Assembly: GCF_028372415.1 (NCBI RefSeq)
Contig: NC_092873.1
Location: 348,525,390 to 348,589,389 of the forward strand
DNA: 64,000 nt
Source: Notamacropus eugenii
Taxonomy: Eukaryota > Chordata > Mammalia > Diprotodontia > Macropodidae
Direction: 5' to 3'
Position numbers and translations under genes: made by a program. The notes beneath the pieces are model-generated. The model was given only the letters and a program-made list of their open reading frames with translations. It made no database searches and was not told where the DNA came from. Below, in pieces: positions 1 to 26,959 of the stretch. Every line of letters begins with the position of its first letter. The first letter of the stretch is position 1.

Positions 1-16513
<16,513 letters not shown>

Positions 16514-18489
16514 CATTCCCTCCCTTTCAGTCCCAAAGCTTGGGATCCTAGAAATCAGCCTTGGAAGTCCTGGAATAAGTACCAGCTTTGGATTCTGCTT
16601 GGCTTGGCCTTCTCCAAGGGACTTGGCATCTGGTAGTAAGGATGGAAGTTGGAAACCACAAAGCTGGTACTTGGGAACTTCTGATGGTCCGCCCAGCAGC
16701 CCACCAGTGTGATGGAGAACTGGTGTGTCTGTGTGTGTGTGTGTGAGTCCTGACTAAGTGAACTGGTATGGGCCTTGCTGTGTGTGGAGGAGGAAGACAT
16801 TTAAAATCTTCCTTCCTAGGAATAGAAAGGAGTTCCCTCTCTTGGCAGAGAAAAGATGCTGTGGCTTGTTCTGCAGCAGTGAATCACCTTATAGCAATAG
16901 GGAGAGATCAGCTTTGAATCTGAAGTTGAAGGGAAATGTGGGACAGCCACTTTGCCCTGCTTTCCTCCCAGAAAGTAGGTGTGAACAGGATGACTTTCTG
17001 GAAGGTGCTCACCTGTTTCCATTTACTGGAACTGGTGAGGAGGATGGGGTGCTTCCTGAAGTTAATGAGGAGGCTGGGGCGTTCAGTTTTGTGATCCACT
17101 CTGGCCAGGCTGCACTCCACCTGCTCCCCTTCATGCTGCAGGGAGGGCCTTGCTATGACCCAGTCTTCTCTGGCTCTCTTCCTGTTTAAAATGAGAGACT
17201 TTCAAATGCAAAGCAAAAAAACAAAACAAACCCTAAAGGCATAATTTCATTTTTGGCTAGGGGAGACATATCTGTTTGAGAAGGTGTTTGTGTGACACGT
17301 CTCGATAGAATGGAGCTTGCCAGAACCCACAGTGCCTGATGGGTGTTTTCTGCACTGTCATTTACTATCGGCAAATGGCCTATTCCGTGAGTTTCTCTTT
17401 CCCACTTCCATCTTAGAAGCCAGACTGACTAGAGCTCCTGGGTACTGCACGTTGGAGAAGTCCTTTATCTTCCCAGGTAGAGAGGTTAGCATCAGGCAGT
17501 TTCAGAGTTCCCTTCATGTACAACTGAATTGGAACTAACTGGGCATCAGGAGAGAACCATATTTTATTCCCAGCTCTACCAATGCTTCTGGGACTTCAGG
17601 CACATTGACTCTCCCTTAGTTTTCTCATATGTAAAAGTGGTTGCAGTTAATCTCTCATTTCTAAGGATGTGGTGATGACACAGTGAGATCATCGACATGA
17701 AAGCACTTTGCAAAGTGAAGTACCCCCCATAATGCCAGTTCTTATTGGTTCTAGCTGCTGGGTCCAGCCAGACCAGAGCCTCAGCCTCTTGATTTCATTC
17801 ACTTGTCAAGTGTCCCATGCAACAGGGACCCAGTGAGGCAGGTCAGGGCACTGAGATGCCTTTGCCAGCTTGGGCCGGGAGAGTCCATGTCCCTCTCAAG
17901 CACCAACAGCAGCACTTTGAGTCCTCATGCAGCCTAAAGCACTTTGGCAGCGTTGCTGCCCCCTTTGAGGGCAAGTCAGTTTCCTTGTGTCCTCTGCCTT
18001 TCATTTTTACACTTAAACAGATAATTGTAAAGCTCTAAGCAGAATGAACTCAAAGATTTCCCACCTACTTCTCTCCCCATTCCCCACCCACCTGGGAGAG
18101 GGGCTGAAAGGACTTTAGCCTTTGTCAGGGGCAGAGCAAGGCGTAAATATTGACTTTCTGGCTCCTGCCCCCTTCCCATTCTGATCACTGTGCCCTCGCC
18201 ATGTAGCATTAAGCCAGCTGTGAACTGTTTACATTTAGGAGGAGGGACAGTCATGATACCACCAGCCCCATAGCTAATCTGGAATGGGAGTCTCCTCACT
18301 CTGGCCTCCTCCCTTGGGTCTCTACAAACAGGTCCATCAGAGGATACTGAGCCCCCTCCGAAGGCTTTGACATGGCTCTGTTCCCACCAGAACTTTCGGT
18401 GCCATCATGGGCATAGGAGTGGAGTTAGATCAAGTTTAGGGGTCTGAGAGCCTCAGAGTCTGACGGATGAGTGTAGATGAGCAACAGCG

Positions 18490-18665
18490 TGTTCCAGTGG
18501 AAGGTCTGAAGTCAGATGACCTCATTTCAAATCCTGCCTCTGCTCCTTACTTGTATCACCCTGTGCAAGTCCTTTAGGCTCTCTGACCTTCAGTTTCCTC
18601 ATTTATAAAGAGAAAGTTGGACTAAAAGATGGCCTAAGGTCCGTTCCAGCTCTAACTCTATGACC
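18490..18665 (+). repeat. SINE remnant inside the MAP3K14 3'UTR
   Basis: 'TCAAATCCTGCCTCTGCTCC...CAGTTTCCTCATTTATAAAG...GATGGCCTAAGGTCCGTTCC' is an old SINE carried in the sense direction in the transcript. Confidence 0.6.
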
Positions 18666-18935
18666 CAGACATGTGAAGGACATCTTCAAGTTCCTTAATA
18701 TGATTTCTCCATGAAAGGAAGGGCAGGAACACGTGAGGGCCCAGATTTCTCCAGTCTTTCCACCTGAGTGCAGCTACTGAGAACCCCAAATGCCAACAGA
18801 CACTACTGTCACCAAACACTGGAGAACAAGTCCTTCTGTCTCATTAATGCCCTCCTTGCACCATCAGTGTCAACAAGGAAGGACTAACTTTTCAGAGTTG
18901 GATTATACGTGTTGCCTTTTTTTTTTTTTTTTAAC

Positions 18936-18941
18936 AATAAA
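18936..18941 (+). promoter_or_regulatory. MAP3K14: Poly(A) signal of MAP3K14
   Basis: AATAAA directly after a run of about 16 T; it is the first canonical hexamer after the NIK stop codon. Confidence 0.65.
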
Positions 18942-18961
18942 GTTTGGAATGGTGATTATTT

Positions 18962-20440
18962 TCCTAAACAAGTATGTCTCCTCTTGCCTGATTGTACTTG
19001 AGGCCTTGATGCTCCTCTTGGCAGCTGACCTGAAACCTCCTCTGACCTCTGGGTGGAGTCTTTCTAGACTGTTCTCTTATTTCATGCTAGAAGTGTTTTC
19101 AGAGTCTTTAGCTTGTGCCCTCCCCAACTTCTACAGCTGAGTCTGGAGCTCCATGCACGCAAACCAAGCCAGGTGCTCCACCCGGCAGCAGGGAAGTCCC
19201 TGGACACCATCCAAAAACCAGACCAGGAGGAGAGGGGGCTGACATGGGACCAACACACCTAGTGGCTTAATGACTGGCCCTCCCAACCCAACTGAACCCA
19301 GTCCTGAGCATCCAGGATTAAGGAAGTATATGAGAGCTGCCAGAGTATGTAAAAAAGGGGTATGAAACACACCTCCCAACACAAATTTTCCACCCCAGCA
19401 GCTACCCACCAGAGGAAAACTGACACAGGCCCACAGTCTTTGAGTGTGCTGTACATCTTAGAGGCTGGGAGACAACCACTTGTGGCTCAATTCCTGTTAG
19501 CCTGCGAACCCCTCCCCTCCCCCAAGAGGCAGTAGGTAGAGTGCCTGAAACCACTGGACTAGGAGGACCTGAGTTCTCTTGGTTTACTATGTTGGTGGAA
19601 GATGAACTTAATCTGAATCTGAGACCCTTAAAACACCAGGTGAATGAGGGAGGGTCCTGCCCCCAGGCTCCAGGATTTATCCAGTCTTGGGGAGAGTGTC
19701 ATGGGGAACAAAACACTGGACCTGGAGTCAGGAAGTCCTGGATTCAAATTCTCTCTGAGACTTGAGAAGATCTTTGGGCATCTGTGTGTGTTGCACTCTT
19801 TCCTTCTAATGTGTCTAACCAGAGCTTCCACACGCACTGAAACCTGACCAGTGTACCATGGTCATGGGGATGAGGGCAGGAATGGAGATGCTACGGCTCA
19901 GTGAGCCCTCTACAGTACTATGGAAACCACTGAGGGAGAGTCAGGAAGGAGGCTGGCGGGTATGTAAGGTTACTTGAGGTGCAGTAGCCTTGCCAGAGAA
20001 TTACCCACTCGGTGCCAAGCAGAGGAAAGTCAGACACAGGACAGGAAAAAGTGGAGGATGTTTCCATATGCAAAAGTAGGGAGAGAGGAAGTGAAAGAAC
20101 TTGTGTATGTGTTATGTGTGTGGAGAAGCAATATCATTTATACTGATAATATAAGGACACAACCCTGGGAAAGAAGTGCTTTTTATCCCCATTTTACAGA
20201 CAGAGAAACTGAGGCCGAGGTTCAATGACTTGCCGAAGGTCCTGTAGGAACAGCTAGGTGGCACAGTGGAAAGGGTGTCAGACATCTTCCCGCCTGAGAC
20301 AGAAAGAAAGAGCTAACTGCTCCCACGCCTCTGCCAAGAAGACCCCCCAGGGGTCAGGACAGCAAGGTCCCGCAGGGGGCAGAATCGAGTCTGGGACTTG
20401 CACGAGGTCACACACCGGTGTCCGAGGCTCTTCGGACCCC
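18962..20440. other. Intergenic, MAP3K14 to SPATA32
   Basis: No exon recognised. Contains SINE scraps near 19695-19790 and 20175-20290 (AACAGCTAGGTGGCACAGTG). Confidence 0.6.
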
Positions 20441-20666
20441 AGGTACGATACCCGGCACGCCCGCGCCACTCGGCTGCCCCCTAGGAGCGAAGGGCCCGGC
20501 CGGCCGGAGCCGGTGCGCGGAGCCCAGCACCCCAGGGAGCTGAGGCTGGAAGGAGAGTCTGGAGAGGAGCACGGCCAACAGGTCGGCGGTGCGCTTTTAC
20601 CTCGCTCTTCCCCTGCCTCCCCGCCCCTCCATCCAAACGTCCTCCTCTGCTCTCTCCAGCACCCTG

Positions 20667-20674
20667 TGACGTCA
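20667..20674. promoter_or_regulatory. CRE site 1
   Basis: Perfect palindrome TGACGTCA about 145 bases ahead of the SPATA32 start codon. CREB/CREM proteins bind this site; CREM drives many post-meiotic testis promoters. Confidence 0.7.
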
Positions 20675-20684
20675 CAGTGGGCCG

Positions 20685-20692
20685 TGACGTCA
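20685..20692. promoter_or_regulatory. CRE site 2
   Basis: Second perfect TGACGTCA, 18 bases (centre to centre) from the first. Confidence 0.7.
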
Positions 20693-20816
20693 CGGCCCCG
20701 CCCGCCGCTGCCCTCACCGCGAGGAGCGGCGGGGACTCAAAGACCGCGCTGGAAGCGGAGGGGCGAGCAGCAGCCACCAGCCCACTCCCCGATTTGGGGC
20801 AGGCACTGGAGTCAGC

Positions 20817-20829
20817 ATGGGGGTGACAG
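20817..20829 (+). CDS. SPATA32: SPATA32 exon 1 (13 coding bases)
   Basis: ATG GGG GTG ACA G before GTGCGA inside the CpG island; phase 1. Identity rests on MGVTG joining to VNGFPCC of the next exon. Confidence 0.8.
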
Positions 20830-22550
20830 GTGCGAGGGGAGGGGCGCCGCGGCGAAGGCGAGGGGAGTGGGCACCGCGGGCTGCGGCCGGGACGGCCCGA
20901 GCCGTCCTCTCCTCCGTCCCACGGCCATCAGGCGGTCCTGGCTCCGAGCCCGGCTCTCGATCCGCTTCCTCTAGGGAGGGAGCCCAAGCCACCGGCCCTG
21001 CCCTGCCCTGCCCACACCCCCGGGGGCCCACCCGCGGCACCCGCGCCCGACTCCCTGGCGGGGCAGCCCTTCCCCGCCCCCCCAGAGGAAGGGTCAGTGA
21101 GGCCAGCCCAGCGTCCTCCCCTCCTGGGGCTCCGCGCTGGTCACCCAGAGCCCCGGGGAGATGCACCTTCCCCTGCGCCACCTGCAGCCGCGCTCTCTGC
21201 TCCGCTCCGTGGAGGGCGGGCCAGCTGGCAAAGCCTGCCACAGAGGATGCCAACGGAGGCTATTCCGAGTGGCCTCTGCTTAGAAAGTCCGCGTGGCCTA
21301 ATGGGTCTGGGTCAGCGCTGGCTTTAGAGGGGGCCTAGAAAGCCCGAGTTGTCCCGAACACACGCGCGCGCACTCACACAGTGTGACCTTGGGCAAATCC
21401 CTTAAATTCTGTGTTCTAAGCCGCTCTCATAGTAAAATAGTAAAGGGGGTACCAACCTGCAACAAAAGAGTTTCCTCAGTGGGCCAGTGAAATCACAAGT
21501 CCATCACAACCTTTGGGTGTGCACGTTTCTTCGCAATCTCGGCTACCACCATCTCCAGTCTGGCTGAGATTGTCCCCTCCTTTCTCTTCTTCCCCCAACC
21601 CCGCAACTGCCTTCACCACCAAAAATCAGGTTCAGTCATGAAGAAACCACAGAAATCATCAGACTAGATTAGTAGTCCCCTTTCCTTCCTCACCCAAAGA
21701 CTGGGATACAGTCACACACTAAAGGCATATGACAACATTTCTTAAGTTCTGGTGACCCAGCATCCTGATTCCTGGGCCCTGGTCTTTGATCTCCTATTCT
21801 CCTGGATCAGACTGCCCCACTTTGGCCCTAGAGAGTTCCTAGAAACCAACCACACTATTTATATGATATATAAAATGAGGTTATTATTTGTAAAATGCTT
21901 AGCACAGTCTGGCACATACATGGTAGAAGCTGGATAAAATACTTGTTCCCTTTCCTGCTGTCCCCCTCCCATTGCCCTTAATCAACCTGACCCCTCCATC
22001 AGGGAAGGACCGTCTGTCAGCCTTCTGGGAAAAATCCAGCTCTGTCTTCCACAGCCTCCTAACTATGGAGGAGGAAAGTTTTGAAGAATTCACCACCACC
22101 ACCATCGGATGGAGAATTTCTCATTAAAAACAATTACAAATCTTAAGGGAAAGAATAATGAATTTGGGCCTCCCCTTGCCCAGGAATCATTCTTTCTCCA
22201 AGATTTGATTTTTGCCTTTGAAGATCTCAGATTTTTATCTTTCCCTCCCCCCCCCCCCCCACACACACATGGTGTAGACTGTTAGACATCTTTTCAGTTC
22301 AAGTAACTAGAGTTAAGATCCTGGGATTGAATAATGTCAAGAGAATGAAGGGGAGAAGGATAGTCATGAGTCTGGGAAGAAACCTTGGGTTGGAGAAGAG
22401 AAATGAGTAGAGAAGGAGAGGACTGGATTGAGATCATGAAAAAACTAAAAACCTTCCAGTGGTTCCCCAGTTGTTAGTGTGGAGGAGACCAAAGAAAGCA
22501 AAAGGGAAAGAGAGAGGGAAGGAGGGAGGAAGAGACAGAGAGATAGAGAC

Positions 22551-22581
<31 letters not shown>

Positions 22582-22626
22582 GACAGAGAGAGACACAGAG
22601 AGAGACAGACAGACAAAGAGACAGAC

Positions 22627-22659
<33 letters not shown>

Positions 22660-24411
22660 GGGAGAGAGAGACAGAGAGAGGGAGGAATGGAAATGTCCAG
22701 ACTCATTTGGAAGGAAAAGATACGCTTACAGCAGTGGTTCTTAACTTAGGAACCTTGAACTTTTTAAGCATATATTTTGATAACCATGTTTTGATGTCAT
22801 TGGTTTCCTTTGTAAATCCTATGTTTTATTTGATGCATTGGAAAACATTATCCTGAGTTCAGAGGCTAAATTACGACATTGCCAAACTCATAAAATTGTT
22901 TTAAGGTTAAAAACTTCTCTAAGCCTAAGAGTGTAATTTTATGGTGCCCTGAGTGGGCAAAGACTAATTTAAGTTTGAGAGGGAGGAGTATAAACAGTAT
23001 AAGGAAGGGAATAATTGATGGAATGAATAAATCCTTTAAAGAACCAAGCTGAGAGACAGATACTAGGAATGAGATAGAAATGGAAGGTGGATTTGAGATA
23101 AACATTTGATGGAGGGAGAGAGAACAGGAGATGGAATGAGGTCAAAGAGTAGATGAGAGGCAGAGAATAATATAGAGACCAAGAATGGGGTGGAGGGCAG
23201 GGTTTGAGATGAGAGCTGGGAGTGATAGGATTGAACCCCATGGAAGGTGGAGCTCCAGGAAAAGGGGAAAAGATAAGGCCACCTTCTCAGAAGCATTCTG
23301 CAATGACCTTTTCACATTTTTCCCCATTTTTCACTAGGTGTCAACGGATTTCCTTGCTGTAGTAAGAAGTCTGTGGAGGTCGTGGAGACACAGTGAGGCC
23401 CAGACCCATCCCAAACCTCTATTATTTCTCACTGCTCCATCCCCCAACACATCACCTGCCATCCCAAGGTCCCAACCCCTCTCTCCCTATCTCCCTACCT
23501 TACTCCTTATCCCATCCTCATCCTACTCCCCACACACAACTCCAGAAACTTGAACCTGATCCACCTGGGGGAGGGGGAAGAAGAGAGGAAAAGAGCCTCC
23601 CCCCTCCCCCAGCCTTCTCCTCAGTCCCTTTGGTGATTAATTACTGGAAGCTTCCCAGGAGACTAGGAACTCAAGGTTAGAAAGTGCCATAACCCCATTT
23701 TGCTCTTCATAGGAGTATCCTGAAGGGGAAAGGGAATGATGGGGACCAACTCCACAGCCTCCCCTTCTATGATGAGTATAGATGTGCCGAACGCACGCCT
23801 GCGTTTATTTCAGGGGTGACTTCCCAGTACCCCCATGACTTCTCCTACAAGGAGGAACTCAAGACTAAGCCCTTTGGGGGCTTTGACGCTCTTAGCCAGC
23901 AAGGGTCAGATCTCAGGAGGGTCGAAGAGGAGGAGGTGGAGGAGGAATTGGAGGAGGAGGAGGAGAAGCAAGAGGAGGAGGAGGAGGAGGAAGAGGAATT
24001 GGAGGAGGAATTGGAGGAGGAGGAGGAGGAGGGGGGGAACAAAGAAGAGAGAGGCTCAGCTCCAAACAAGTCTTTTGTGGTGGCGGTGACCTTGACAACA
24101 AGCTGGGGCACAAAAACAGGGTGAGCTAAAAACTTGCCCCTGGTCCTGCCTTCCGCCCACCCCTCCCTCGTAGGCTGAGGGGTCCCCAGGGGGAAGGGGC
24201 TGGCTGGGGTGGGCTGAGTCCCATCTCACGGCTCCCTCTGAACCTTCTCCTTGAGGAGTCAGACCCAGAATTTAGGGATCTGTTGCTCCCCATCGCACCC
24301 TGGCAGCCAATGCAGAAAGTCAGCTCTCTCCCCAGCCTCCTGGCAAGTGGCAGAGGAAGTGGGCCCAAGGGCACCCAGGAAACTTTAAGGAGGAAGCCGT
24401 GAGGCCCTAAC

Positions 24412-24458
<47 letters not shown>

Positions 24459-26653
24459 CTACATACGCCCCGTTGCTCCTTGCCCCGCCCCCCAGCTCAG
24501 TGACCTTTTTTATTCTTAGCAGTGACGACTTTCAGGAGGACCCTGATCCCCAACCTGAGCCTGTGGAAGATGAGATCGAGGTAACAGAGTCAACTTTTTG
24601 TGGGGCATGGGACCCTCTTTTCTGGGGCCATCTCTCCTGGGATGGGAGGTAATCAAAGGTAGTGTCTGTTTCCAACTTGAAAACTACCTCTCCATTGCTC
24701 CTCTCTCCCACTGACCAGTGGAGTCCTTGGAGAGGGTTGGCAGTTTTCCTAGACCACAGTACCTGCCCTTTGCCCACTCTGAAATCTCGCTGCCTAGCTC
24801 CCAGGGCCTTTCTGCCTGCTGTGTCCCCACATGTGCATCATCCCTATCCCTTAGCCACTTGTCCCAAGGAGGGAACAGGAAATGCAGGTAGGGGAAGGGA
24901 AGGAGGAGGAGGAGACGGCGGCACTGTTGGCAGAAGTGTGTGTGTCTGTGTTGGGAAAGGGAGGGTGGCCCATGGGCTCTTGCCCTCTGCAGCAGTTAGA
25001 TGACACCCTTGACGTGGAAGCAGAGCAGGACCTGGAGTCGGAGTCTGAGTTGGAATCCGAATTGGATCCAGACCCTCAACTGCTCCCAGAATCCGAGTCA
25101 GAGATAGAAGATGAAGAAGTCCCTGTTCCAGTCAGTGTTTTTGTTCAAACCTCCAATCTGGCATTCAACCTGGCCCCAAAGATTGTGCCCTCGGCACCCA
25201 GAGTAAATGTCCAGATCCAGACAGCTGTTGGGCCAAAGGGGACATTGGAGTTAAGTATTTCCCATGAGCCCCAGAGCTCGGAGCCCGTGAAGGTGAAGGC
25301 TGGTCAGCACCACACATTCCGATCTGTCTTTGTGCAAACCTCCAAGCACCTGTTTCGGATGGACAAGCTGATACAGGCATCTGACAATAGCCTCAAGCCA
25401 CCATTAAATATAGGACGCCACCCATTCCCAATGCGAGATTGGCCTTTCCAGAAATCTATAGAAAGAACCTCCAGGGAAAGCCTGCTCTCTGCCAACAAAT
25501 TGTCCAAGATGTTCATGGAGGACGTTAGAGTTCAAACCTCTCATCCAAGCTTAGGCATTGAAGGTTTCCCACCCCAGAGCCCCATTCAAGCATTACTACC
25601 AGAAAGGTTATCCTCAGGAATCAAATCGTTATCTTCCCGAAACTTCTCTGCTAAATTCTCAGAGCCATTGTACTTCAGAATGCTAGACTCTCGTCCGACA
25701 TCTGCCAGCCTTCCCCCAGCACTGATTTCTAGCACTGTGACCTCCCGAAATTCCTCTGTCACAGACCTAATACTAGATTCCAAAGCTCTGATTTCCTGCA
25801 AGTCTTCCCCAGGGCTGAGAATGGATTCAAGGTCACCCATGACCCAAGGGTCAACCACGGACCTTTCCATTGCAACTGAGCAACCAGCCTCACCTTTGCC
25901 TCTTCTGAAGCCACCAGAAGCAGGGGAGCCTCAGAAGTCCATCAGTCAGGAGTTTGCCCTGAAACCAGGCTATGCCCTGCACATGACCAAGTCAGCCTCA
26001 GAAAGAGCATCCATGGAAGGGGAAATTAATCATCTGCAGTCTCCATCTTTAGTTCCAATGTCATCGGGACCTTGGAAAGAGTAAGTAGAATCCTAGTTCC
26101 CACGCAACCTTCAAGACCTCATTTGTATATATGTATATATTTGTGTTCTTTGGGGGAGGAAGAGAAGAGGATTTCCTCTCACAAGTGAATGTACATAATA
26201 CTACCCCATCCCCTACAGAAGGGGGAAAGGGATAGAAGATAGAAGGTCAGGTAGGAGCAAGGAAATAGAATGATGCTATGTAGAAATCACAGAGGAGGTG
26301 GAGGTGGGAGGAACACGGTGATGGGAGCTAAGGAGCCCCTGGAACCATGGAGAATGAGGGCAGTGTGGCCCATAGTGCCAGCTGTTCCACATATATAAGG
26401 GGTGGAGGAGGAGGGAGGGTAATAATTTCCATGGAGTTCAAACCCCTTTTTAAAAGAGAACCCCCTGACCCAGATAGATAGATTCCTTCCCCTACCCCAC
26501 CCCCAAACTCCTGCATGACTCTTTTCCTGGGCCAGAGTTGACCATAATACATACATGACCTCTAGGGTGAGGAGGGAATCAAGGTCTGGGGCATGGAGGG
26601 GGGTGCGGAGCCTACGGACCAGCGCATCCTCTTTCAGAGCTTCGTGGGAATAA
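20817..26653 (+). CDS. SPATA32: SPATA32, spermatogenesis-associated protein 32
   Basis: Testis protein, reported to interact with actin; biochemical role unclear. Main model: 20817-20829 (MGVT + G), 23338-23392, 24523-24580, 24993-26080, then 26638-26653 ending ASWE and TAA, giving about 409 residues (human 384). The start MGVTGVNGFPCCSKKSVEVV closely follows what I recall of human SPATA32 (MGVTGAHGFPCC...SVEV). Then come an acidic tract (ESESELESELDPDP) and several VQTS motifs: VFVQTSNLAF, VQIQTAVG, VFVQTSKHLF, VRVQTSHPS. Position next to MAP3K14 and on the same strand agrees with human. Alternatives: reading past the donor at 26081 stops at 26084 (about 405 residues), or the donor joins 28611 (see findings). 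The last small exon is the least certain part. Confidence 0.85.
22500..22690. repeat. Purine (GAGA/GACA) simple repeat
   Basis: About 190 bases of GAGAGACAGACAGA-type sequence in SPATA32 intron 1; the long open frames here are repeat artefacts. Confidence 0.85.
22732..22886 (+). mobile_element. hAT-like short repeat, copy 2
   Basis: CAGTGGTTCTTAACTTAGGA at the start, 'CATTATCCTGAGTTCAGAGGC' inside and GCCAAACTCA near the end; same order as at 10673. Confidence 0.45.
23338..23392 (+). CDS. SPATA32: SPATA32 exon 2
   Basis: After CACTAG; reads (G)VNGFPCCSKKSVEVVET and leaves CA at GTGAGG, phase 2. An internal GTAAGA at 23362 could act as an earlier donor in phase 1. Confidence 0.82.
23814..24120 (+). 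CDS. Possible alternative acidic exon of SPATA32
   Basis: Open for 307 bases between TTTATTTCAG and GTGAGC. Reads VTSQYPHDFSYKEELKTKPF, then a long Glu run encoded by GAG/GAA repeats, ending SFVVAVTLTTSWGTKTG. Entry phase 1 fits only the early exon-2 donor (23361/23362) and exit phase 2 fits exon 3. It could equally be a chance frame over a purine repeat. Confidence 0.3.
24414..24457. repeat. (CA)n microsatellite
   Basis: About 20 CA units, in SPATA32 intron. Confidence 0.9.
24523..24580 (+). CDS. SPATA32: SPATA32 exon 3
   Basis: Reads (H)DDFQEDPDPQPEPVEDEIE before GTAACA. The acceptor is a TAGCAG tandem; using the upstream AG adds one codon (start 24520). Confidence 0.78.
24993..26080 (+). 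CDS. SPATA32: SPATA32 main exon
   Basis: A 1088-base exon from QLDDTLDVEAEQDLESESEL to SSGPWK + GA at a perfect donor GTAAGT. It has an acidic N-terminal part and VQTS motifs between residues of the SVFVQTSKHLFRMDKLIQAS block; the rest is Ser/Pro-rich and probably disordered. The acceptor is GCAGCAG (second option 24996). Unspliced, the frame stops at 26082-26084. Confidence 0.85.
26638..26653 (+). CDS. SPATA32: Candidate last coding exon of SPATA32
   Basis: After ATCCTCTTTCAG the frame continues E-A-S-W-E and TAA. Phase fits the GA left by the main exon. Very short, so support is modest. Confidence 0.45.
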
Positions 26654-26932
26654 ACAGACACTGACACAGATGGACATCCAACTCCAAGAGCCTTGGAGGT
26701 AGGGGGGATGTTAACTCCCCCACTTCCCTGCCACCCACTCCCCACTGCTCCCAGCTAGGAGAGGCTGCCCTTCTCTCCTCCGGTGGTGGGAAAGGTCTGG
26801 CCCTCCCATGACTCTCTCTCTCTTATGTTGCAGCTCCAGGTCAAGAATCAGAAGTGGGAACCCACTATTCCTACATACACATTTTAAGCTGTCACCCTCA
26901 CATCATATCCCCAAAATGCTTAGCCAAAGATC

Positions 26933-26938
26933 AATAAA
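26933..26938 (+). promoter_or_regulatory. SPATA32: Likely poly(A) signal of SPATA32
   Basis: AATAAA about 280 bases after the candidate stop codon. Confidence 0.55.
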
Positions 26939-26959
26939 CCCTCCAGTGGTGGTTCTCCC

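Larger units (their letters stand above)
16514..18960 (+). other. MAP3K14: MAP3K14 3' untranslated region
   Basis: No AATAAA occurs between the stop codon and 18936, so the 3'UTR probably spans about 2.4 kb. It contains a (GT)n run near 16726-16745 and a SINE remnant at 18490-18665. The cleavage point is inferred. Confidence 0.65.
20440..21340. promoter_or_regulatory. SPATA32: CpG island, SPATA32 promoter
   Basis: GC- and CpG-rich block in an otherwise CpG-poor window. It covers the first coding exon of SPATA32 and two CRE sites. No TATA box is seen. The long open frames here on both strands are a by-product of the GC content. Confidence 0.75.

Noticed and set aside
20817-21338. Long overlapping open frames on both strands in the CpG island
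   Set aside because: GC-rich sequence opens frames by chance; only the 13-base SPATA32 exon 1 has a homologue and a fitting splice site.
23845-24113. Minus-strand poly-Ser and poly-Pro frames
   Set aside because: Reverse reading of the GAG/GAA repeat.
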